DNA of 64,000 nucleotides from Acinetobacter haemolyticus CIP 64.3 = MTCC 9819 (GCF_000369065.1 NZ_KB849803.1:294136-358135), one strand, 5' to 3'; counted from the stretch's first letter, positions 18,228 to 28,673 are shown. A program made the numbers and translations. The notes: generated by a model from the letters alone, not told the origin.

Positions 18228-18911
18228 ATGAGAATCTTATTAGTTGAAGATGAACAAAAAACTGGTGATTATCTTAAACAAGGCCTTTCTGAAGCTGGCT
18301 ATATTACTGACTGGGTTACAGATGGATTAACAGGAAAACACCAGGCTCTTTCTGAAGAGTATGACCTAATTATTCTAGATGTAATGTTACCTAAGTTGGA
18401 CGGCTGGAATATCATTAATGACATTAGAAAAAGCGGTAAAAGCATGCCTATTCTTTTTCTTTCAGCCCGAGATCAAATTGATGATCGAGTGAAAGGGTTA
18501 GAATTAGGGGCTGATGATTATCTTGTCAAGCCTTTTGCTTTTGCAGAGCTACTGGCTCGAATTAAGAGCTTACTCCGTCGGGGACAACAAAAAGAAGATA
18601 GCAACCTAATCACTATTGCAGACCTTGAACTTGATTTACGTAAACGTCGTGTTACTCGTGCAGGGCAACGTATTGACCTAACAGCCAAAGAGTTTGCATT
18701 GATGGAATTATTTATGCGTAGACGTGGAGAAATTCTACCTCGTGCTTTAATTGCTTCTCAAATATGGGACATGAATTTTGATAGTGATACCAATGTAGTT
18801 GAAGTCGCTATTAAACGGTTAAGAAATAAAATAGATAGCAACTTCACCCCTAAGTTAATTCAAAACATCCGGGGGATGGGATATGTCTTAGAGGTAGAAG
18901 ATGACTCATAA
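18228..18911 (+). CDS. cusR: CusR/CopR-type response regulator
   Basis: 227 residues, OmpR/PhoB class. The receiver domain has acidic residues in VEDEQ, phospho-acceptor Asp51 (IILDVMLP), a Ser at 79 in place of the common Thr (FLSAR), and Lys101 (LVKPF). The C-terminal winged helix (about 128-224) ends in the usual [10 protein letters not shown]. It probably senses periplasmic Cu/Ag through CusS and activates the divergent cop/cus genes and the ATPase/copC region through the boxes at 18148 and 22839. It overlaps cusS by 11 bp. Confidence 0.92.
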   Translation: MRILLVEDEQKTGDYLKQGLSEAGYITDWVTDGLTGKHQALSEEYDLIILDVMLPKLDGWNIINDIRKSGKSMPILFLSARDQIDDRVKGLELGADDYLVKPFAFAELLARIKSLLRRGQQKEDSNLITIADLELDLRKRRVTRAGQRIDLTAKEFALMELFMRRRGEILPRALIASQIWDMNFDSDTNVVEVAIKRLRNKIDSNFTPKLIQNIRGMGYVLEVEDDS

Positions 18912-20274
18912 ATTGTTTAATGCAATTAGCATCCGTATTGCAATTATCTTTTCTCTATCAACTGTCATCATTTTATTGATTATGGGGCTGGTCATTCATC
19001 AACTTGTTATGCATCATTTTGAAACTCAGGACCGGACCCAGTTAGAAGGAAAAATTCAGCTTTTAGAAAATTTACTTGAACAGAACCCTACAAATACCCA
19101 TGAATTAAATACATATTTAAAAGATGCTTTAGTAGGTCATCATGATCTGATTGTTCAAATAGAACGTCCAACAGGCCAAATTATTTTTAGTTCTGCACCA
19201 GCAGTCATAAAGACGCAAACGTTAGTCAAATCTAAACATGCTCCTTGGATAGAATGGGAAATTCAAAAAAAAATCTATCGGGGCTTAGTTTATAAAAAGT
19301 CCTTTAATAATATTAGTATTCCATCAGCTCAAATTATTGTGGGGATCGATACATCTGAACATCAGCACTTTTTAAATGATTTTAGACGACAGTTATTATA
19401 CATCGGTGTTGTAGGTACAATTTGTTTAATGTTTTTAGGTTGGTTTGCCGCTTGGAGAGGATTACGGCCAGTTCAAAAAATGGCAAAAGTTGCAGAAGGT
19501 ATCTCGGCTCAGCATCTTTCTGAGCGATTAGAAGTAGACAGTACTCCAACTGAACTGAAATCATTAGCCATCGCATTCAACGATATGTTAGACCGGCTAG
19601 AAACAGCGGTAGGGAAACTCTCGGATTTTTCATCTGATCTAGCTCATGAGATCAGAACACCTATTAATAATTTGATGACGCAAACCCAGGTTTGTTTATC
19701 ACGTAGTCGAGATATTAGTACCTATCAAGAAATTCTATTTTCCAATTTGGAAGAGTTTGAACGTTTAGCTCGAATGGTATCCGATATGCTCTTTCTCGCA
19801 AAAGCAGATCATGGCCTACATAAAGCGAATTTACAGCAAGTGAATTTAGTCAAAGAAGTCTCAGCATTATTTGATTTTTATGATGCAATTGCTGCTGAAA
19901 AAGGAATGTCACTCAAGCAAACAGGCCAAGGTTACGTTGAGGGCGATCCTTCAATGTTACGTCGTGCACTTAGTAATTTACTATCAAACTCTATTAGGTA
20001 TGGCAAACCAAATTCGGTAATCAAAATTCAGTTTCAAAAAAATATAGATACCACTATATTCACAATTGAGAATGAAAGTTCACCCTTAACATCTGAGCAG
20101 TTGAGCCGATTATTTGATCGTTTTTATCGTACAGATGCATCAAGACAACGAGTTGAGGAAGGCACCGGACTAGGTTTAGCCATTACAAAGTCAATTCTTG
20201 ATGTCCATGGCGCAACAATTCAAGCAGACTATAATAACGGACGTATAATTTTTAAAATTATTTTTAAAAATTAA
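18901..20274 (+). CDS. cusS: CusS/CopS-type sensor histidine kinase
   Basis: 457 residues. TM1 is at about 12-34 and TM2 at about 166-184, enclosing a ~130-residue periplasmic sensor region, followed by a HAMP domain ([20 protein letters not shown], about 187-238). The HisKA phospho-acceptor is His249 in [12 protein letters not shown], and the HATPase domain has the N-box [12 protein letters not shown] and a GTGLGLAI G-box. CusS kinases autophosphorylate when Cu(I)/Ag(I) binds the periplasmic domain. The gene overlaps cusR. It lies inside the copper block, which identifies the probable signal; the metal-binding residues cannot be told by eye. Confidence 0.92.
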   Translation: MTHKLFNAISIRIAIIFSLSTVIILLIMGLVIHQLVMHHFETQDRTQLEGKIQLLENLLEQNPTNTHELNTYLKDALVGHHDLIVQIERPTGQIIFSSAPAVIKTQTLVKSKHAPWIEWEIQKKIYRGLVYKKSFNNISIPSAQIIVGIDTSEHQHFLNDFRRQLLYIGVVGTICLMFLGWFAAWRGLRPVQKMAKVAEGISAQHLSERLEVDSTPTELKSLAIAFNDMLDRLETAVGKLSDFSSDLAHEIRTPINNLMTQTQVCLSRSRDISTYQEILFSNLEEFERLARMVSDMLFLAKADHGLHKANLQQVNLVKEVSALFDFYDAIAAEKGMSLKQTGQGYVEGDPSMLRRALSNLLSNSIRYGKPNSVIKIQFQKNIDTTIFTIENESSPLTSEQLSRLFDRFYRTDASRQRVEEGTGLGLAITKSILDVHGATIQADYNNGRIIFKIIFKN

Positions 20275-20293
20275 TTATTCATCCTAATAAAAA

Positions 20294-20336
20294 CCTGGCT
20301 ACTTATTACAAATGGTTAAAATAATAAGTAGTCAGG
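20294..20336. terminator. convergent terminator between cusS and the copper ATPase
   Basis: Long stem CCTGGCTACTTATTA / TAATAAGTAGTCAGG with one G-T pair and a 13-nt loop, lying between the convergent genes. T-rich sequence follows on the plus strand (TCTGTTTTATTTT) and an A-run precedes it, so it can act on both strands. Confidence 0.75.
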
Positions 20337-20348
20337 CAATGATCTGTT

Positions 20349-22706
20349 TTATTTTCGTAGCCGTAAAGCATTACCAATAACCGAGGCTGAACTTAGGCTC
20401 ATTGCGAGCGCTGCAATCATAGGAGAAAGTAACCATCCAGTAAATGGGTATAAAATACCAGCAGCCAAAGGGATACCTAACGCATTATAAAGAAACGCAA
20501 ACATCAGGTTTTGCTTCATATTCTTAATAGTTGCTTCCGACAAGGAACGGGCTATTTCAATACCGCGTAAATCACCCTTTACCAAAGTAACTTGAGCACT
20601 ATTCATTGCGACATCTGTTCCTGTCCCCATTGCAATTCCGATGTCAGCCTGCGCTAAAGCCGGAGCATCGTTAATTCCGTCACCAGCCATTGCTACGATT
20701 CTTCCTTCTTTTTGTAATTTCTTAACTAATTCTAATTTATCTGCGGGTTTTACTTCTCCATAAACTTCATCGATACCTAAACGGCTACCAACGGATTTCG
20801 CTGTTGTTAAGCCATCGCCTGTAGCCATTACGATTCTTAAACCGGAATTTTTTAATGAATACAAAGCTTCAGGTGTACTTGCTTTGATTGGATCTGAAAC
20901 AGCTATTAAACCTATCAGTTTCCCATCCACAGCTAAATGCATAACACTTGCACCTTCAGCTCTTAACTTCTCAGCATCATTGATAAATGCATCAACAGAT
21001 ATACCAAGTTGTTCCATTAATGCAGTATTACCTAGAGATAACTGATGTCCATTTAACTCACCCTTAACGCCAATACCAGACCCTGACTCAAAAGATGTCG
21101 GTTTGGTTAGTGCAAGATCTCTTTCCCGGGCAGCACGTACAATTGCATCAGCTAAAGGATGTTCACTACCTTGATCTAAACTGGCAGCTAATCGAAGAAC
21201 TTCATTTTCTTCATACCCTGAAACAGCAATAACCTTATCAAAGGATGGTTTACCTTCTGTTAAAGTACCTGTCTTATCAATAATTAACGTATCAATCTTC
21301 CGTAAATTTTCTATAGCTGCAGCATCACGAAAAAGTACACCATTTGATGCACCACGACCGGTTGCCACCATGATTGACATAGGCGTCGCTAATCCTAAAG
21401 CACATGGGCAAGCAATAATTAAAACTGCAACAGCATTGATTAGCCCATAAACCCAACTCGGCTCAGGTCCGAATATTCCCCAACCCCAAAATGTAAGTAT
21501 AGAAATACCAATAACCACCATAACAAACCATCCTGCTACCTGATCTGCCATTCTTTGCATTGGGGCTTTAGAACGTTGAGCTTGCGACACCATTTGTACG
21601 ATCTGAGAGAGTACAGTTGATGACCCAACCTTTTCTGAACGCATCACTAATGAACCATTCATATTCATAGTTGCGCCAATCACTTGGTCTCCCACACGTT
21701 TTGTAACTGGTACGGGTTCTCCAGTTAACATTGACTCATCAATGGAACTTGAACCTTCAGTAACTATTCCATCAACAGGTACCTTTTCACCTGGTCGTAC
21801 TCTAAGCAAATCTCCAACGTGTACATGGGAAAGAGGAATATCTTCTTCTCTACCATCGTCATTTACTTTTCTGGCAGTTTTCGGCGCCAACCCAAGCAAA
21901 GATTTAATCGCGGCCGATGTTTGCGAGCGAGCTTTTAACTCAAGCACTTGACCTAACAATGTTAGTGAAATGATAGCGTCAGTAGCTTCAAAATATACTG
22001 CAACACGTCCCATAGATAAAAAAGAATCAGGGAATACTTGCGGTGCCAAAGTTCCAACGAGACTGTATATAAATGCTGCACCGGTCCCAATCCCAATTAA
22101 AGTCCACATATTCGGACTACGATTTAAAATTGATTGCCAACATCTAACAAAAAATGGCCATCCCGCCCAAAAAACTATTGGCAAGGTAAGAAAAAGTTCA
22201 ATCCAGGTTTGTACTTTAATTTCAAACCAGTTTAATTTATGACCAAACATCGCCAAGGTTATTACGATAACGGTCAAAGGTAACGTGTACCAAAATCTTC
22301 TTTTAAAGTCCTTGAGTTCAGGATTTTCATCAGCCTCATCTAAATTTGGAAGTAAAGGCTCTAATGTCATACCGCAAATTGGACAGTTTCCAGGTTGATT
22401 CTGTCGAATCTCCGGATGCATGGGACATGTATAAATTGTTGAAGTATTTACATGAGCTGAATTAGTAATTTCATTTGAATCTACTTCAGCTCTATTCATT
22501 GATTTTTTAGTTGGAGAAGATTTACCCTCTTCATTAATATAAAACAAAGGATCATTTTCAAACTTTAACTTGCATTTTTCACTGCAAAAGTAAAACGTTT
22601 TACTGTCAATTTTTTCATAGAATTTAGAAGCCTGCGTTACGGCCATTCCACAGACAGGGTCAATAAGTCTATTGCTAGTATTCTTATCTTCATGATGATG
22701 GTCCAT
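20349..22706 (-). CDS. copper/silver-translocating P1B-type ATPase
   Basis: 785 residues. The N-terminus carries a YHS domain (DPVCGMAV ... FYFCSEKC, about 16-57) and a heavy-metal-binding CPMHPEI...CPICGM segment (about 94-113) instead of a CxxC HMA domain. The ATPase core has TGE (328-330), the transmembrane copper site CPC (433-435), the phosphorylation motif DKTGT at Asp477, and [10 protein letters not shown] near the C-terminus. It exports Cu(I)/Ag(I) from the cytoplasm to the periplasm, where CopA, CopC and CusCBA deal with it. YHS plus CPMHP N-termini are typical of the CopF/SilP branch. It diverges from copC, and a CusR/CopR-like box lies between them. Confidence 0.95.
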   Translation of the reverse strand: MDHHHEDKNTSNRLIDPVCGMAVTQASKFYEKIDSKTFYFCSEKCKLKFENDPLFYINEEGKSSPTKKSMNRAEVDSNEITNSAHVNTSTIYTCPMHPEIRQNQPGNCPICGMTLEPLLPNLDEADENPELKDFKRRFWYTLPLTVIVITLAMFGHKLNWFEIKVQTWIELFLTLPIVFWAGWPFFVRCWQSILNRSPNMWTLIGIGTGAAFIYSLVGTLAPQVFPDSFLSMGRVAVYFEATDAIISLTLLGQVLELKARSQTSAAIKSLLGLAPKTARKVNDDGREEDIPLSHVHVGDLLRVRPGEKVPVDGIVTEGSSSIDESMLTGEPVPVTKRVGDQVIGATMNMNGSLVMRSEKVGSSTVLSQIVQMVSQAQRSKAPMQRMADQVAGWFVMVVIGISILTFWGWGIFGPEPSWVYGLINAVAVLIIACPCALGLATPMSIMVATGRGASNGVLFRDAAAIENLRKIDTLIIDKTGTLTEGKPSFDKVIAVSGYEENEVLRLAASLDQGSEHPLADAIVRAARERDLALTKPTSFESGSGIGVKGELNGHQLSLGNTALMEQLGISVDAFINDAEKLRAEGASVMHLAVDGKLIGLIAVSDPIKASTPEALYSLKNSGLRIVMATGDGLTTAKSVGSRLGIDEVYGEVKPADKLELVKKLQKEGRIVAMAGDGINDAPALAQADIGIAMGTGTDVAMNSAQVTLVKGDLRGIEIARSLSEATIKNMKQNLMFAFLYNALGIPLAAGILYPFTGWLLSPMIAALAMSLSSASVIGNALRLRK

Positions 22707-22838
22707 AGAACCTCCTTCATATTAATTCTCAAAATAAAGAGCTCATTAGGATTAAACTAATTTTTCGTTATCCGGTCATTTAGTGACCATTATTTTCAAT
22801 AAAGTCAGTGTAACACTTGTGTGTTTTCAATTTTAAAA

Positions 22839-22854
22839 ATGACAAAAATGTAAT
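22839..22854. promoter_or_regulatory. CusR/CopR-like operator between copper ATPase and copCD
   Basis: ATGACA-AAAA-TGTAAT has the same half-sites and 4-bp spacing as the box at 18148-18163. It lies in the 278-bp region between the divergent ATPase and copC genes. Confidence 0.65.
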
Positions 22855-22984
22855 TTTGGAGTCATCAAGACGTTTCTATCTGTCTTGAATAATAAGCATA
22901 CGAAGAGTGATGACCAACTCAATCTATTCATGAACGTCAACGGGTCATTACTTAGCTATGTATCAGTTTTAGAAGGATGATGAA

Positions 22985-23365
22985 ATGAAAATTTTCCAAA
23001 ATAAAGTATCAGTTCTACGCAATGTATTAGTTGGTGCAACTATGGTTGTAGCTGCTTCAAGTGCGTTTGCACATGTAAAACTTGAAAGTGCAACACCTGC
23101 TATTAATGCTTCTGTAGCAAGTCAACCCCAAAACATAACTTTAAATTTTGGTGAAGAGGTTATGTTAATGAACGTCAAATTGCTTGATGCCCAACGTAAG
23201 GATATCCCATTAAATTATAAAATAACTCATGATATGAAAAAGTCATTTGAAGTGGCCGTACCTAAACTTAAGAAAGGTAAATATACCGTGGTATGGACCA
23301 CAATGGGTGCAGATGGCCATAACATGAATGGCGAATATAATTTCACGCTTAAAGCAGCAAAATAA
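22985..23365 (+). CDS. copC: CopC periplasmic copper-binding protein
   Basis: 126 residues. The signal peptide is cleaved after SSAFA, so the mature protein starts HVKLESATPA, giving the N-terminal His used for Cu(II) in CopC proteins. The rest is the cupredoxin-like beta barrel, with a second His in GADGHNMNGEY. The Met-rich Cu(I) loop of Pseudomonas CopC is not evident, so it is probably a Cu(II)-only type. AGAAGGATG precedes the start closely. It is followed by copD, as usual; CopC delivers copper to CopD or holds it in the periplasm. Confidence 0.92.
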   Translation: MKIFQNKVSVLRNVLVGATMVVAASSAFAHVKLESATPAINASVASQPQNITLNFGEEVMLMNVKLLDAQRKDIPLNYKITHDMKKSFEVAVPKLKKGKYTVVWTTMGADGHNMNGEYNFTLKAAK

Positions 23366-23432
23366 AATAAAAACGAAGTTAGTAAACATGCCAGCAATTT
23401 GCTGGCATGTTGCTATAACGATGGAGAAAAAT

Positions 23433-24314
23433 ATGCTTCCTGAAACTTGGATATACGCAACATGGCTGGCTAAAGTCGTTTTATATTTAGGTATTGCATT
23501 TGTTGTTGGTGGCGCTTTCTGTTATTTCTTACTTGGTCGTTATGTAGAAATTAAACAGACTATTCTGAAGTACATAACTATTGGTGCAGGACTGGGTTTA
23601 ATATCCAGTATTCTTGGCTTCTTCCTTCTCATTGGAAGTTTTGCCAATACAGGTCTTTCTGGCATGTGGGATAGCAACTACATAAACATTTTAATAAATA
23701 CTCCCACAGGGCACGTTCATATTATTCGATCAATTAGTTTTGCTCTTCTACTTCTATTGATGATCATAAAACTTAGTAAAGGAACTATTCAGGTTTCAAA
23801 AATTGAAGGAGTAATATTTCTCATACTTTTAACTCCTATTGTTTTTAGTTTTTCTCAACTTGGTCATGTTACAAATTTACCTTTATTCGCACAATTTTTA
23901 TTATCAATCCATGTACTTGTAATGTCTTTATGGATGGGATCACTTTATCCTTTATGGAGAACAAGTAAAAAAATTACTGGTCTTCCCTTGAAAGAACGCA
24001 TGCATCTGTTTGGAAGAATTGCTGCTTTTGTGGTAGGAATATTACTTGCATGTGGTGCCAGTATTGCTCTATTACTCATTAAAGATTTCAATATTTTACT
24101 GAATACTCCTTATGGGCATGGATTCATTATTAAAATAATATTTGTTTTAAGTATTTTATTATTGGCTGCCTTTAATAAATGGTATTTTACTCCTCGTTTA
24201 CAGGATCCAAAATTTGCAAAACAATTGGGTTATGCCATTTTATTTGAAATGTCACTAGGTTTATCAATTCTTTTAACGACAGGGTATATTACAACAGTAG
24301 TCGGTATTGAGTAA
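23433..24314 (+). CDS. copD: CopD copper-transport membrane protein
   Basis: About 293 residues from ATG 23433, chosen because GGAG lies six bases upstream and the frame above it overlaps copC. There are about eight membrane helices, starting WLAKVVLYLGIAFVVGGAFC. Conserved His residues sit in GHVHIIRSISF, SQLGHVTNLP, LSIHVLVMSLWMG and YGHGFIIK. CopD proteins move periplasmic copper across or into the inner membrane with CopC. The C-terminal helix ends about 20 bp before the next start, indicating an operon copC-copD-small secreted protein. Confidence 0.88.
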   Translation: MLPETWIYATWLAKVVLYLGIAFVVGGAFCYFLLGRYVEIKQTILKYITIGAGLGLISSILGFFLLIGSFANTGLSGMWDSNYINILINTPTGHVHIIRSISFALLLLLMIIKLSKGTIQVSKIEGVIFLILLTPIVFSFSQLGHVTNLPLFAQFLLSIHVLVMSLWMGSLYPLWRTSKKITGLPLKERMHLFGRIAAFVVGILLACGASIALLLIKDFNILLNTPYGHGFIIKIIFVLSILLLAAFNKWYFTPRLQDPKFAKQLGYAILFEMSLGLSILLTTGYITTVVGIE

Positions 24315-24330
24315 TAGGAGTAGCCAAGCA

Positions 24331-24591
24331 ATGACTTCATGGATGAAAGTTAACTGTATCGTAATTATATCTCTTGTTGTAAATACTGTGAGTTGGGCAG
24401 AACCAGCATCAGCTAAACATATGCATGCGCTTGATGACAGTGAGCTGAGGAAAGTTTCGGATCATGACCACTCAGACGAGAGCTCACTTTCACATGCCCA
24501 TCATGCAGATAAGAAAGAGGAACCACAAAATTTAAGTAAGGAAAATAATCAGCAAAATTTAAGACTAATACAAACGTCTTATCCAAAATAA
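24331..24591 (+). CDS. small His/Asp-rich secreted protein after copD
   Basis: 86 residues from ATG 24331, with AGGAG ten bases upstream. A signal peptide (VNCIVIISLVVNTVSWAEPA) is followed by a His/Asp-rich stretch (KHMHALDDSELRKVSDHDHS, then SLSHAHHADK) that would bind divalent metals, ending in a Gln/Asn-rich tail. No family is recognised. Its place at the end of the copCD operon and its His clusters suggest a periplasmic copper-binding role. Confidence 0.65.
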   Translation: MTSWMKVNCIVIISLVVNTVSWAEPASAKHMHALDDSELRKVSDHDHSDESSLSHAHHADKKEEPQNLSKENNQQNLRLIQTSYPK

Positions 24592-25437
24592 ATATGGATA
24601 AGTAGGCTTGATTTCGGGGATAGAAAGATTCTATTCCCTATCAATAACTAGTAATTAATTTTTTGATAAAGTTCTCAAATCTTCTTGTATCTAGCAAGAC
24701 CTCTCGATAATGTATCTATGTTGATTCTTGGCTAATATCAAAAAAATTATTAATTTTAGGTATCCAAAAAATCTCATTCCTGAAACTAATCTCTAATCCA
24801 TCTTCAATTTCATTGATCATATTTAGTTCTATTTGCTTAGAATGGGTAATCTCAAACTTATGAAAATACATTAAGCAAAGTCTTACCCACAATAATAATT
24901 CAAATCTATTCTTGGTCACTTTACTTAACTTAATAATTTCTTTTTCTAATTTCTGATTTTTTACTGCTTTTATAAAGTTAGAATTCTTTATAAATGAAAA
25001 GTTTAAATCCGTATCATAATTCCGGTTTAAAAAAATTATAAAGCCAATGAGTTCAGCCGCTTGACCAGGATGATGTGACAAATAATGTTTGACATGCCAT
25101 ATCCGTGGCAAGTTAAATCTTGAATTACTCACCAGAAACATCAAGGCTGAAGCTGGTTTCATTGCTAGCCTGGCAGAGCGAATAGTTGTTGTACCATCGC
25201 TCACTCTACTCATTAACGTGTCAAAGTACTTTTGAAGAATTTGAGCGGGAAAAGTGGACTCTAGACAAATATTTTTTAACCTATTCAGTTGGTCCAATTC
25301 AGAGCAAAATTCTTTTGCCTGTATATCTTCTTGAAGATGATGTACTTGAGTGTAAGCATCCGGCTAACACAGCCTTACCAAGCGATCCTATAAGCCTTAA
25401 TTTAGTTCCCACCTAAAAACAAGTGGGGACTTAATCC

Positions 25438-25821
25438 ATGAACATGGATATATATTCAGCAACACCTCCTGTTGCTAAAAAACGCCGAAAATACAGCAAA
25501 GAATTCAAACTCAGTATTGTCAATGCCTGCAAAAATCCTAATACCTCGATCGCTTCGGTCGCACTGCAACATAGTATTAATGCCAACCTTGTCAGTCGTT
25601 GGATCAGGATCTTCAGCCATCATGAGGGTGCCGTGCAGGATCCTACTCATGTGAATCCAGCATTTATTGCTTTGCCTTACACTGCTGCAATCAGCCAACC
25701 TATTGATGAGAGGATCACGTTGTGTATCACCGTGCCTCATACGAATAATGATATTCAGCTAAAATGGCAGACATCAGAAATACCTGCCTTGGCAGAATTA
25801 CTCAAGGCACTTGCAACATGA
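25438..25821 (+). CDS. tnpA: IS66 TnpA (transposase accessory, OrfA)
   Basis: 127 residues with an N-terminal helix-turn-helix (KKRRKYSKEFKLSIVNACKN ... ALQHSINANLVSRWIRIF), typical of IS66 OrfA/TnpA, which presumably binds the IS ends. The stop overlaps the tnpB start as ATGA (25818-25821), implying translational coupling. The frame is intact. Confidence 0.92.
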   Translation: MNMDIYSATPPVAKKRRKYSKEFKLSIVNACKNPNTSIASVALQHSINANLVSRWIRIFSHHEGAVQDPTHVNPAFIALPYTAAISQPIDERITLCITVPHTNNDIQLKWQTSEIPALAELLKALAT

Positions 25822-26153
25822 TCCGCATTGATGAAATCTGGTTGTCTACTCAGCCCATGGACATGCGTGCAGGTATGGATACGACCATGGCTCAGGTGGT
25901 GAGAGCCTTTGGCTACATCAAACCGCATTGTGCTTACCTGTTCTGTAATAAACGTGGCCATCGCATGAAAGTGCTGGTACATGATGGATTGGGCATCTGG
26001 CTGTGTGCCCGGCGGCTGGAACAGGGCAAATTTCACTGGGCTCAAGTTCACCAAGGTGAAACCGTGGCCCTCAGCCCGGAACAGTTACAGGCACTGATCC
26101 AAGGTTTGCCCTGGCAGCGCATTGGACGACAGCAGGTGGTGACGATGCTTTAA
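25818..26153 (+). CDS. tnpB: IS66 TnpB (Orf2 accessory protein)
   Basis: About 111 residues starting MIRIDEIWLSTQPMDMRAGM, the standard TnpB opening, followed by YLFCNKRGHRMKVLVHDGLG and WARRLEQG-like residues. TnpB is required with TnpA for transposition of most IS66 elements; its biochemical role is unknown. Start ATG 25818 overlaps the tnpA stop. Confidence 0.94.
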   Translation: MIRIDEIWLSTQPMDMRAGMDTTMAQVVRAFGYIKPHCAYLFCNKRGHRMKVLVHDGLGIWLCARRLEQGKFHWAQVHQGETVALSPEQLQALIQGLPWQRIGRQQVVTML

Positions 26154-26227
26154 ACCAGGCTCGACCATTCTGCTATTCTCCAAACGTTCTATTTCATTCT
26201 TCTCATGACCTCAGGCATACTGCGGTC

Positions 26228-27811
26228 ATGAATACGCTGCCTGACTTAAGCCAACTGACCCATGAACAACTGCTGGAATTCACCAGGCAGTTGGCGCTGC
26301 AGCATCAGTCTCTAGCACAATCAAACCAACAATTGGATGCCAAAGTTCAACATCTTTCTATTCTCAATCAAAAATACGAGCATGAACTGGCGCTGTTTAA
26401 AAAGCACAAATTCGCCCAAAAGAATGAACACTTAACGGCAAAACAAATCCATCTGTGGGATGAAGCGGTTGAAGAAGATATTGCCGCGGTTGATCTAGAA
26501 CTGGAACGGCTAAATGCAGATAAAACCAATGCAGCGACACAGAAAGCCAAAACCAATAAACCTAAACGTCGACCACTGCCAGATCATCTACACACCATCC
26601 GTATTGAGCATGAACCTGCATCAACCCAATGTGCTTGTGGCTGCCAACTCCGTCGTATCGGCGAAGATGTCAGTGAAAAACTGCATTTCAGACCGGCACA
26701 GTTCTATAAGGAACAGCATGTGCGTGGTAAATGGGTCTGTGATCAGTGTGACACTCTAACTCAGCAAGCGATGCCCGCCTATGTGATTGATAAAGGCATT
26801 GCTTCACCTGAATTGCTCAGCCATGTGCTGGTATCGAAGTATGCCGATCATTTGCCGCTGTACCGTCAGCGTCTGATCTATCAGCGGGCGGGCATTGATC
26901 TTTCCAGATCAACTTTATCTGACTGGATAGGTCGCTGCGGTGTAGAACTGGAACCTCTGGCCAATGCCTTAAAAGAGGTGGTGCTGCAACAGCGGGTGCT
27001 GCATGCAGATGAAACACCGGTCACCATCATGCGGATGGGTGAGAATAATAAAAAACCGAAGAAAGGTTATGTCTGGGCCTATGCCACCACACAGTATAAT
27101 CCAGTTCAGGCGGTGATCTATGACTTTCAGGATAGTCGTTCAGGCCAGCATGCTGAAGAGTTCTTGAAAGGCTGGCAGGGCTATCTAGTCTGTGATGATT
27201 ACAGTGGTTATAAAGCACGTTTTAAATCAGGCCAGGTGATTGAGGTGGGGTGCATGGCCCATGCACGTCGTAAATTCCATGAACTGCATGTAACTGGGAA
27301 AAGTCAGGTTGCTGAACAGGCCTTAGTGCTGATTCAGAAACTGTATGCGATAGAAGCAGAACTCAGGAAAAAGACCGATGGTACAGCGGAAGACCGCCGC
27401 GAATACCGACAACAGCATAGTCAACCAGTGATGCAACAACTATATGAATGGCTCAACCAACATCATCTGACAGTGCCATCGAGTTCTCCCACCGCCAAGG
27501 CTATCAATTACACTCTGAAGCGTTGGCCAGCCTTAAGCCGCTATCTGGATGATGGCAATCTACCGATATGCAACAATTGGGTAGAGAATCAGATGCGTCC
27601 CTGGGCGTTGGGACGCAAGAACTGGCTGTTTGCAGGTTCGCTGCGCAGTGGTCAGCGAGCGGCAAACATCATGACTTTAATCCAGTCAGCAAAGCTGAAT
27701 GGCTTGGATCCGTATGCCTATTTAAGTGATGTGCTGAAAAGGTTACCGACACACAAAGTGACCCAAATTGAAGAATTGCTGCCGCACTGCTGGAAACCTA
27801 AATCGAATTAA
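26228..27811 (+). CDS. tnpC: IS66 TnpC transposase
   Basis: 527 residues. An N-terminal leucine-zipper region (about 15-60) is followed by a Cys zinc finger (CACGCQLRRIGEDVSEKLHF ... CDQC) and the DDE domain, with Asp in HADETPVTIMRMG, Asp in YLVCDDYSGYK, and Glu in the C-terminal NNWVENQMRPWALGRKNWLF. It ends with the IS66 C-terminal domain. It is intact, so the element may still move. Confidence 0.96.
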   Translation: MNTLPDLSQLTHEQLLEFTRQLALQHQSLAQSNQQLDAKVQHLSILNQKYEHELALFKKHKFAQKNEHLTAKQIHLWDEAVEEDIAAVDLELERLNADKTNAATQKAKTNKPKRRPLPDHLHTIRIEHEPASTQCACGCQLRRIGEDVSEKLHFRPAQFYKEQHVRGKWVCDQCDTLTQQAMPAYVIDKGIASPELLSHVLVSKYADHLPLYRQRLIYQRAGIDLSRSTLSDWIGRCGVELEPLANALKEVVLQQRVLHADETPVTIMRMGENNKKPKKGYVWAYATTQYNPVQAVIYDFQDSRSGQHAEEFLKGWQGYLVCDDYSGYKARFKSGQVIEVGCMAHARRKFHELHVTGKSQVAEQALVLIQKLYAIEAELRKKTDGTAEDRREYRQQHSQPVMQQLYEWLNQHHLTVPSSSPTAKAINYTLKRWPALSRYLDDGNLPICNNWVENQMRPWALGRKNWLFAGSLRSGQRAANIMTLIQSAKLNGLDPYAYLSDVLKRLPTHKVTQIEELLPHCWKPKSN

Positions 27812-28673
27812 AAAATAGGTATGGGATTCAGCGGACGCTTACACTTGAGTTAACCATTGCATAGGTAATACAAACTTACGTAAACCACTTGTTCTTAATC
27901 TTCCCAAAAGCTCGGTATAAGCGGGAACTTGCTCTATCCAAAGATCTTCAGTTTCTTCAAAAAATTTTATATGTTTCGCAGTAAATAAGGCTGCTTTATG
28001 TGAGCCTACTCGTTGTTCAAGCCATTTTATATAGTTTTTAAAGTGTTTTCGGAGAGGTGTATCTACTAAATTATTTGCTAATTTCCCAACTCTTCTTTCA
28101 AGAATCTGGTGCCAGGAACAGCTTTCACAATAATTTCCACGCCCAGCAGGAATCTTGAATTTACAGATCAAGCAATAATGAGGTGGTGAATTCAAACATT
28201 TCTTGCAATACATCTGACCTGATTTAACATCTTCTTCAAGTAGCCGGTACCTACGACAACTTGGGCAAGTTCTATAATCACGAGTTGCGCATTTAGGACA
28301 TACTCTTAAATTATCTGAAAAGCGGCTGATTCTGGAGAGTTTCTGGGAAAAGCACCCACAACGCTCACAGGCTTGAAACTCCTTGAAATAAACAGAGCAA
28401 CTACAACAAACAGGACCATACTTTGTAATTTTTCCTATAGAGTAATCAACTCGTTGACAACGTATACATGGTCTATTGTTTTCACATTTTTGGCAAATGG
28501 CTGAGTTATCATATTTATATAATCTGGCAAGCTTTCCACAGGATGAACATGCTCTTTTTTTGAAAACCCGTACATAACATGTATGGCAAAATTTAGTCGA
28601 TTTATAATTCTTATGAATTTTTTCCACACTGCGACCACAGTCATCACATTGAGGCATCTCATCTTCCCCCAAT

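Larger units (their letters stand above)
25352..27842 (+). mobile_element. IS66-family insertion sequence, 2491 bp, in tniE
   Basis: Both ends match the IS66 type: GTAAGCATCCGG at 25352 and, on the minus strand, GTAAGCGTCCGC ending at 27842. It is flanked by an exact 8-bp duplication ACTTGAGT (25344-25351 and 27843-27850), the size IS66 makes. It contains intact tnpA, tnpB and tnpC. Base composition is visibly richer in G+C than the surrounding island, indicating a different source. Confidence 0.97.
24716..28657 (-). pseudogene. tniE: tniE, Cys-rich transposition-module protein split by IS66
   Basis: The N-terminal piece (28657 down to 27843) and C-terminal piece (25343 down to 24716) join in frame when the IS66 element and one 8-bp duplication are removed. 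The joined frame is 480 residues from ATG 28657, or 485 from an upstream in-frame TTG at 28672. ATG 28657 is preferred because a GGGGGA ribosome site precedes it. The first ~190 residues hold a long array of CxxC pairs (CDDCG, CHTC, CSSCGK, CQKC, CIRC, CCSC, CERCG, CPKC, CPSC, CKKC, CLICK, CESC), predicting about six zinc ribbons. The C-terminal half is helical and basic. Function is unknown; it is the fifth gene of the Tn6022-type tni module. After the insertion the N-terminal piece reads through the duplication into the IS end (Val, stop at 27841-27839), giving 272 residues. Confidence 0.88.

Noticed and set aside
23328..23432. Upstream in-frame extension of copD
   Set aside because: It overlaps copC and lacks a signal or membrane start; ATG 23433 has a good ribosome site.
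24716..25297. Separate 193-residue hypothetical gene left of the IS66 element
   Set aside because: It is the C-terminal part of tniE: removing IS66 and one duplication joins it in frame with the piece at 27843.
25186..25416. Plus-strand open frame across the left IS66 boundary
   Set aside because: It runs from the tniE remnant into the IS end, overlaps known sequence on both sides, and has no family resemblance.
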